From Locusta migratoria (taxonomy: Eukaryota > Arthropoda > Insecta > Orthoptera > Acrididae), in the NCBI GenBank assembly GCA_026315105.1, contig CM048745.1:155365323-155429322 (forward strand): a stretch of DNA of 64,000 nt, in the 5' to 3' direction. The position numbers and the translations under genes were made by a program. Each line of letters opens with the position of its first letter. Positions within the stretch are counted from its first letter, which is position 1. A model generated the notes under the pieces. That model had not been told where the DNA came from. It saw nothing but the letters and a program-made list of their open reading frames with translations, and did not search any database. Positions 57,259 through 64,000 of this stretch are shown here, piece by piece.

Positions 57259-57489
57259 TCAAGAGGGTTGAGGCCATGGAATTGGTCCGCCTTTACCAAT
57301 CCATTGGTTACCGAATCTGTTGAGAGGCGTACGAACACGACTGAAATGTGCAGGAGCTCCATCGTGCATGAACCACATGGGTCGTATTTCTAAAGGCACA
57401 TGTTCTAGCAGCACAGGTAGAGTATCCCTTATGAAATCATGATAACGTGCTCCAGTGAACGTAGGTGGAAGGCCCTGAGGCCCAATCAA
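57259..57489 (-). pseudogene. Mariner-like transposase fragment
   Basis: Reads MIGPQGLPPTFTGARYHDFI, then PMWFMHDGAPAHFSRV (second catalytic Asp in H-D-G-A-P-A-H-F) and WIGKGGPIPWP, which precedes the third catalytic block. The N-terminal half is deleted, and the sequence toward 57050 continues as decayed C-terminal coding sequence. This HDGAPAH type differs from the HDNAP type at 44973. Confidence 0.85.
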
Positions 57490-58204
57490 GACAATTCCAA
57501 TTCAATTGGGCTAACTGGCGGTGAATCGACGCAGTACATACTAACGAAACAATTGGGTATATTGACAATTGTTTGTACGAATTATTTCAATTTACATTTA
57601 AAGAGAAATACTAAAATGAGCTCTAACATGGAAATTAAGCGTTTCCGGACACATGTACACATAACATTTTCTTTCTTTGTGTGTGAAGAATGTTTCCTGA
57701 AAGTTTGGCTGTATCTTTCTGTAACACCCTGCATATTATGAAGAAAAATATCAATATCGAAATATCGCAGGTAAAATATTTAAAAATTTGCCTACGAAAA
57801 TATCGGCTGCACATTGTAAATATAGTACTGGTCTAGAGCTGCATATTTAAATATTTATCAAGAATTAGATACTGCCCTCACAACATGAATAACGTAAACA
57901 GTGACAAAATTTGTACGTTAATAATTTCACTTTTGCAGATGAGGTGCTCGTATTACAATAGTTTTTGGTCAATATTGTCTTAATAACTATGTACATTATA
58001 CAGTGTCAATGGCGAAGCCAGGATTTCTGTTTGTAGGGGAAGGAGGAGGTGTGTGAGCACATCGTAATTTTGTCTCTTAGTGCCCCAAAGTACACATGAT
58101 TTTGTTATATATTTAGAAACGTAAAGAATGGAGTGCAGTACTGCACGAAACAGTTGTCGAGTCCAGCTTCTTGAAATATTTCCACGTAACCGACAAATGC
58201 TTAG

Positions 58205-58895
58205 ATTAATACTTGTTCCATAGATCGTATATACATTTCGTAATGTGGAACGTGTCAGTTTAGTAAATGTCTACACTTGACAATATTTTAAGGACTTTTT
58301 TTTCATTTTTTTATTATATTTTTATTTTTTAAGTTTTATCTAAAAATTTATCTACGTTGTAGGAGTTGCCATTCAGAAATTCCTTTAATTTCTTTTTAAA
58401 TAATAGTTGGCTGTCAGTTTTGATGCTACTTGGTAAGTGACGAAAGCCTTATGGCAGCATAATTCACCCCTTTCGAAGCTAAAGTTAGATTTAACCTTGA
58501 ATAGTGAATATCCTTTCTCCTAGAGTTGTAGCTATGCACACTGCACTATTGAAATGAGTCGGATTGTTAATAACAAATTTCATGAGTATATATATTGTGA
58601 AGCTACAGCGAGGATCCTTAGATCCTCAAATATAAACGTCTGCAGGATGCTCTTGGGTGGGCTCCAGCAATTATTCCGATTACACGCTTTTGTGCAATGA
58701 ATACTTTTTTACTCAATGTTGAATTGCCCCAGAATATGATCTCATATGAAAGCAATGAATGAAAATAGACGTAGTAAGCTAATTTACTGAGATGTGCATC
58801 ACCAAATTTTGCAATGACATAGCATAAGTAACTGAACTCAAACGTTTGAGGAGAACAATATGTTCCTTCCAATTCACTGCTGATGACGTGATTCC
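58205..58895 (-). pseudogene. Jockey-like LINE 3' end
   Basis: The minus-strand frame 58618-58872 reads KLAYYVYFHSLLSYEIIFWG, then KKVFIAQKRVIGIIAGAHPR and CRRL, the C-terminal region of a LINE reverse-transcriptase protein. Further decayed frames follow, to KKLKEFLNGNSYNVDKFLD and a stop near 58340. The AT-rich 3' end includes CTATGGAACAAGTATTAATC near 58205-58228. A third LINE type in the window. Confidence 0.85.
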
Positions 58896-59326
58896 CACTT
58901 CGCCAACAATGTCACAATGAAGATGGCCGATTAGTATGTCGTTCCGTTTCATTGCCTATCTGATTTGTCCAGAACACCTCACGTTGACTCATCTTTTCAC
59001 ATTGCTGCCAGCGCCAGCGACGTTGCAGTTTCTGCTGGTAGCGCTGAGCGCCAATTGCGCCACCGACGCCCTCTTTACTTTATCCACACAATGAGAAAGA
59101 CTGGACGGTATAAAGTAGAACGAAAGTAAAGTTATATGCCACTACAGTTACAAAAGAAAAATTTCAATATTTACCGAAAATTACGCAAAAATCTAATGTA
59201 AAATAAAAATATCGGTATCCGATATTTGCATTTTGATACCGATATATCGATATTGCGACAAAAAAAAAAAAATACCGATATTTATCAATATTCTAGAAAA
59301 ATATCGCTATTTTATAAACAGCCCTA

Positions 59327-59670
59327 GTACATGCGCAAGCTAAACCACAGCGCCTCATGTGTTTGCCAGTGGTACTAATAGCTCCACAATAGAGCTGCTT
59401 GCTTGAGACGCTACTTTTGTTTACCTTTGGTCGGTTGGTGATATTACAGCGCCAGTGATTGTACAAACTAGTTAGTAAATGTGAATAGCTGGTTGTTCAA
59501 CGCCGAAGTAGAAAGGTTGCTTATGTGAAGAGTGACAGTGAGGATGAATTTAAGTTTATTTAATGCTTTACGGATTTTTGCCCTTCAACAACTCAGGGCC
59601 GAGAAAATCGTCCCTGCTCGACTTGTTCGCTTTCCACAAGTAAATCTGTAGATCAATTTTTAGATAAAAC
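59327..59670. other. Unassigned sequence
   Basis: No gene recognised. Confidence 0.5.
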
Positions 59671-59922
59671 TTGTCTTCAGTCCGTAGACTAGTTTGATGC
59701 AGCTCTCCACGCTACCCTGTCCTGTTCAAGTCTCTTAATCTGAGAATATGTTCGACAACCTACATCCTTTTGAATCTGCTTACTATATTCGACCCTCGGT
59801 CTCCCTCTACGATTTTTACCCCACACGCTTCCTTCTAATGCTAAGTTGACAATTCCTTGATGTCTCTGTGTCCAAGCAATCTATCCCTTCTCAGTCAGGA
59901 TATGTCAGAAACTCCTTTCCTG
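59671..59922 (-). pseudogene. RTE-clade LINE 3' fragment
   Basis: Begins at the complement of the tail (TTGTCTTCAGTCCGTAGACT) and runs to the complement of the RKGVSDIS / NFWHTL region. Only about 250 bp, decayed. Confidence 0.85.
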
Positions 59923-61450
59923 TTTTGTTTTTCTTGATGATGACATACTCCTGAATATTTTACCCAAGAAGACGCCATCATATAGTCATACAGTAGAGCA
60001 GCATGTCCTCGGGAAAGGTAACGGCTGTAGTTTCCCCTTGCTTTCAGCCGTTCGCAGTAACTGCATGGCGAAGCCACATTAGCTGATGTTACAAGGCCAG
60101 CTCAGTCAATCATCCAGACTGTTGCCCCTGTAACTACTGCAAAGGCTGCTTTCCCTCTTCAGGAACCACACGTTTGTCTGGCCTCTCCAAAAATACCCCT
60201 CCGCTGTGGTTGCACCTATGGTACAGCTATCTGCATCGTTGAGGCACGCAAGCCACCCCACCTCGTCAGTGTCTGTGGTTCATGGGGGTGGAGAGAGCTT
60301 ACGCTCGGAAATTTGGTAAGGATGAGGAAGGAAATCGGTCGTGCTCTTTGAAATGAAGCATAACCTATGCCTGTCTGACTTTTAGGACAGCATGTTATCT
60401 CTAACGTCATGGCGTGTTGTGGTCAGTTTCTTCTGGCTTTAAATAATGCCACTATTGTGAAAATGCAAAATTACATCCTTTGTGTAACGTATTGAGGCGA
60501 CAAACCTAACTGCATGTTTCAACACTACGTAAGTCCTCACAACGTTAAATTCGTCGCTTTTAAATGCAGGCGGTTTAGGCCACATGTAGGTTACATCAAC
60601 GGTACGGGCACATTTTTCTGTTTTGCATATCACGCATCTACAGAATAATTATCAGAACTCATTGTGGTAAGTTGTCGCTTAAACTTGGTTGGGTGTATTT
60701 AAATCAAATGGATAGGTTGTCAAGGCGGCCTTAAAAATTCCAGTATATTAATACTCAAATCACATACTACAGCCTTTAGGTAAAAATATTGCCATGCTTC
60801 CGGCGAGTACCATTTAACTTTTTCGTAACTGCTCCTACCCCATGAAATGATATATTTCTGTTAAGGCTCTACGTGTATGTAATTTGCTTTTACTAATTTC
60901 GACCTCGTAATATTTGCCTGTTAACTCATTAACAAAACATGACGTAGCTTTAAATGATCTTTCCAAAATATACCAATAAGAAACGTTTTTGTAAGTTATA
61001 CGTATGACCGAAATACCATACATCACTTTTTATCCTCCAGTTATCTATTCATGTTCACGGAATGTTCATACGTATGTTTGTTGAACACAAACGAGTTCAA
61101 AAAATAGGGTATTAGATTGTGGAAGTACGCGCTAGTCTGCGTTATCCAACCTGTTTACAACGACCAACGTTATGACGATAACATTCGTGCAAGGGCAATG
61201 TTTTCATCAATTCTAATGTGTATACAATTACGCGTCATTAAGCCAGTTGCACTTCAGTACAGAAGTTTTCGTCGATAGATACCTACCGGCGTGGAATGTG
61301 ATGTATATTGAAATGACAATATTCATTATTACAGTTTAACGTGCACGCAATTCAAATGCTTTATAGTACTTATTGTGGCGTCATGAACAAATTCGGGTAA
61401 AATTTTACGACGCTTCTAGCCGGCAACAGATGAACAATGAAGTGTAGCAT
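59923..61450. other. Unassigned sequence
   Basis: 1.5 kb, no gene or repeat recognised. Confidence 0.5.
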
Positions 61451-61454
61451 TGCG

Positions 61455-61580
61455 TTAATATTTTTCACGAGCTACAGAGTAAACGTTATTGCTGCTCGTT
61501 TCACTCGCAGCAAAACTTTACCTACTCTATGGTTGACAGGTTCTTGTTTGTACCCTTGTCCGTTCAGAAAAAATAATTTC
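61455..61580 (+). repeat. Dispersed repeat unit (TTGACAGGTTCTTG family)
   Basis: TTTTTCACGAGCTACAGAGT ... TGCTGCTCGTT ... CTATGGTTGACAGGTTCTTG ... TACCCTTGTCCGTTCAG. A direct copy lies at about 62735-62880. The last part also occurs at about 63370, 63502, 63690 (reversed) and, decayed, 53675 and 54679. Confidence 0.8.
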
Positions 61581-61776
61581 GTTTTAATAGAAGTTGCCAC
61601 AAAAAACATTTATTGGTCATCTGAGTTGCTATCATTACCATTGGTGCCAACAATCATTGCAGTCTGGTGAGATGCGTTGTACAATTTAACCCAAATTCGC
61701 CAATATTAGCTCTAAATTCTTTCTAATATTTTACCTTTTGACTACACATGAGGAATGCAGACACTAGTAGTAGGTC

Positions 61777-62345
61777 CAAACATTTAACAAATGGGTATTT
61801 TGGAAGAAACATTGCATTTCGCATCGACGGTGTACTATCGATAGTGACTATCGGAATGGTCTGCTCAAACATGTGAAAATCCAAACAATTTCGTAGCTTG
61901 TGTACTCGCAATAATTTAAGCTGGAAATTTTAGATTACAACAACAGTGTACCATCGATCACAGCTCTCAAACAATAAGAAAAATTGCGGGGAAAAATCTT
62001 TGGTAACCTATACCCCACTGTATTAGTGAAGCTACATATCACTTTCTAAACAAAATCTTAATCTATAATGTACATTCTGCTTTCACTCTGATATTGAGGT
62101 ATAGGTTAACACTTTTTTCCGCAAGTGAGCGCCTAAGGCACGAATATTTGGGCTGAGATCTGTAATCGACCGTACATTCTGTTGTAATCCATAATTTACA
62201 GCATAAATTGTGAGTATACAAGCTACGATACCGTTCCGATTTTTAAATATTCGAGCAGACCATTATCGATAGTAAGCCTCTATCGACATACCGTCAATGC
62301 GAGGTGCAACGCTTCTTTCAAACTACCAAGAAATGTTCTAAAAGG
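61777..62345. repeat. Foldback repeat
   Basis: The arms about 61777-61985 and 62140-62345 are inverted copies. Examples are the ACTATCGATAGTGACTATCG...GGTCTGCTC region against its inverse at 62240-62290, and TCGTAGCTTGTGTACTCGCA against its inverse at 62208-62230. The core ACTATCGATAGT is itself a palindrome. Spacer about 150 bp. Confidence 0.8.
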
Positions 62346-62734
62346 GCAATACTGAAGAACGCGATACCATCCGTCTGGTTAGAATCATGACTTCATGGAC
62401 GGGAACATACTAAACTGAAAAAATCGCAGAAAACATTACGAAACAAAAAAAAAAAAAAAAACTAAAATTTTCCATTACGCACGAAGAAAATTTCCATCGC
62501 CACAGTGTTCGGCATAATTGAAAATCGCGATACAACCGGTCGGCTTTGACCAATGACGTCATATCAGTCTCAAGTACACTACGTAGTTATACCAAACTAA
62601 AAAAAACTATCGACGAATATAAATATACGGGATAATACTTATGCATTGTAGATAAATAACCTTTGATTATAATCGTAAATTACAGTAAAATTTTAAGACT
62701 TGCTTCTTCGGTCCCGGGAGAATGTTGGCACAAA

Positions 62735-62880
62735 TGGTCAATTTTTCACGAGCTTCAGTGTAAATGTTACTGCTGCTCGTTGCACTCTTAGTATAATTAC
62801 CACTATTCCTGCTGTGGTTGACAGTTTCTTGTATGTACCCTTGTCCGTTCAGTTAACTTACTATGCTCATAAATTTAAGA
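62735..62880 (+). repeat. Dispersed repeat unit, second copy
   Basis: TTTTTCACGAGCTTCAGTGT ... TGCTGCTCGTT ... GTGGTTGACAGTTTCTTG ... TACCCTTGTCCGTTCAG, parallel to 61455-61580. Confidence 0.8.
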
Positions 62881-63106
62881 TTTACATATGGTAAATGTTT
62901 CATATGTGTAGGCATAATTTCTCCGTACTTAATTATGACATACCTTACCTTAAAATACGTGTTCTGCAAATGTATTTCAAGCGCCGTTACATTTAGGCTG
63001 ACAACTTTCGTAATATTTAAGTATAAATACAAAATCCACCAAATACGGCACATTTGCTTCCCATCGCCTGAATTGGAGGCTGCGCAACGCGATGTTCATT
63101 TGTTGC

Positions 63107-64000
63107 AGACCACGTGATTACTTTGCTAGCGAATCACAGCACAAAGAAGATTATCGTCGTCAGCCAATGGTAACCAAACCTCACCGTCGCGTAACATGCA
63201 AATAAGAATTTTTGACGTTGGAAATTGAATATGCGGTAATGTTTTTATACCCGAAACCGCGCAATGTTTACAAGATGTGAAAATTAACGTCTTAACATGA
63301 AGCTTCAATTATTTTATTTTCGAAATCGATTACATTTTCAGACAGACGATAAAATAAAACGTGCTATACCTGCTCTATGGTTGACATGTTCTTGTGTGTA
63401 CCCTTGTCCAGTCAGTAACAGTTATTGGCCTCGTAAATGAAGATTTAAAATTACTTTATCACTGTTTCGTAAAGATCAGAGTAAATAAAACATGCTATAC
63501 CTACTATACGCTTGACAGATTCTTGTATGTACCCTTGTTCGTTCAGTAACAGTTACTCGCCTCGTAAAATGAAGATTTAGAATCACTTTATCCTCTCAAC
63601 TACATGGTACTATAGCATGTTTTACTTATTTTATATGTACGAAACAGTCATCAAATAATTCCAAATCTTTATTTTACGAGGCTATTAACTGTTACTGACC
63701 GGAGAAGGGTACATACAAGAACCTGTCAATTATAGAGCAGTTATAGCAAGTTTTATTTATTTTATCGTCTGTCAAAGTGTAATCAAGTGATTTCGAAAAT
63801 ATAATTGAAACTTCATGTTAACACGTTATTTTTCACATCTTGTAAACGTTGAGCAGTCTCGGGTATAAAAACATTACCGCATATTCAATTTCCAACGTCA
63901 AAAATTCTTATTTGCATGTTGCGCGGCGGTGAGGTTTGGTTACCATTGGCTGACGATACTCTTTGTGCTGTGATTCGATAGCCACATAATCACGTGGTCT
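63107..64000. repeat. Long palindrome running off the window end
   Basis: 63107-63480 (AGACCACGTGATTA...) pairs with the reverse complement of 63610-64000 over about 390 bp, with few mismatches and small indels. The centre holds two tandem units of about 130 bp (from about 63357 and 63487), each with GCTATACCTRCT, TTGACA and CAGTAACAGTTA. The right arm holds a third unit in reverse. The outer limits are beyond the window. Confidence 0.9.

Larger units (their letters stand above)
55625..57733 (-). mobile_element. Mariner-like element (GGGTGTTAC termini)
   Basis: The ends are TGTAGGGTGTTACAAAAAGG and, from the right, TGCAGGGTGTTACAGAAAGA, inside TA dinucleotides at 55623-55624 and 57734-57735. 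Terminal similarity extends about 120 bp on both sides (CATTCCTCACACACAAAG, ATGTGGACATGTGTCC). The transposase lies on the minus strand and is mostly deleted. A SINE with a nested RTE is inserted at 55794-57021. Confidence 0.93.
55570..59326. mobile_element. hAT-like element hosting a nest of insertions
   Basis: The left end is TAGGGCTGTTGATACTAAAA with an ATATCGGGATATT block. The right end, reverse-complemented, is TAGGGCTGTTTATAAAATAG, followed by ATATCGATATATCGGTATC blocks. Flanks ATACATTC and GTACATGC match at 6 of 8 positions, a decayed 8-bp target duplication. It contains the mariner at 55625-57733 and a LINE at 58205-58895. The remaining own sequence is about 1 kb, non-coding. Confidence 0.75.

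Overview
The window reads as animal, most likely insect, repeat-rich intergenic or intronic DNA. I find no host protein-coding gene that I can defend. The evidence is: AT-rich sequence with long microsatellites; several tRNA-headed SINE families and one 5S-rRNA-headed SINE; 5'-truncated non-LTR retrotransposons of at least three kinds; mariner, pogo-like, hAT-like and THAP-bearing DNA transposons; and GT-AG introns. From general recollection the SINE bodies resemble families that are abundant in orthopteran (grasshopper) genomes. I infer a large-genome polyneopteran insect, probably Orthoptera. This has not been tested by any search.

Layout. 0-7 kb: a microsatellite, a TA-flanked pogo-like element with a PHD-like finger, and two oppositely oriented 1.6 kb elements (1819-3429, 5040-6644), each carrying a THAP-domain gene, with an RTE fragment between them. 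7-9 kb: a degenerate transposase-like gene flanked by six TGTCAC-GGGT-GTGACA type sites. 9-13.4 kb: a deleted mariner, a CR1/L2-like fragment, and the longest RTE copy (10695-12866), closely followed by a second RTE in the opposite strand. 13.5-19.5 kb: a GC-rich stretch, a GTGATT-rich stretch, and a SINE/tRNA-like cluster. 19.6-20.8 kb: a hAT-like element with an exact 8-bp target duplication. 22-28.6 kb: two LINE fragments and two SINEs. 28.8-38.7 kb: two foldback repeats, a SINE cluster (including the 5S-headed one), a mariner remnant, and two inverted copies of a 0.6-1 kb repeat. 40.7-46 kb: a degenerate tandem repeat, a CR1/L2-like LINE and a mariner pseudogene. 46-51.6 kb: a second pair of inverted elements around a SINE, a third THAP-bearing element and an RTE copy. 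54-55.2 kb: a fourth THAP-bearing element. 55.6-59.3 kb: a four-level nest (RTE in SINE in mariner in hAT-like element). 61-64 kb: foldback repeats, ending in a long palindrome cut by the window edge.

The parts do not work together as a pathway. The most interesting material is (1) the THAP-only elements, which share termini starting CACAG, 7-bp target duplications and, in two lineages, the same intron position; (2) the element at 7-9 kb with palindromic sites; and (3) three otherwise dissimilar repeats that share a small stem-plus-GAAA RNA-like motif whose stem varies while pairing is kept.
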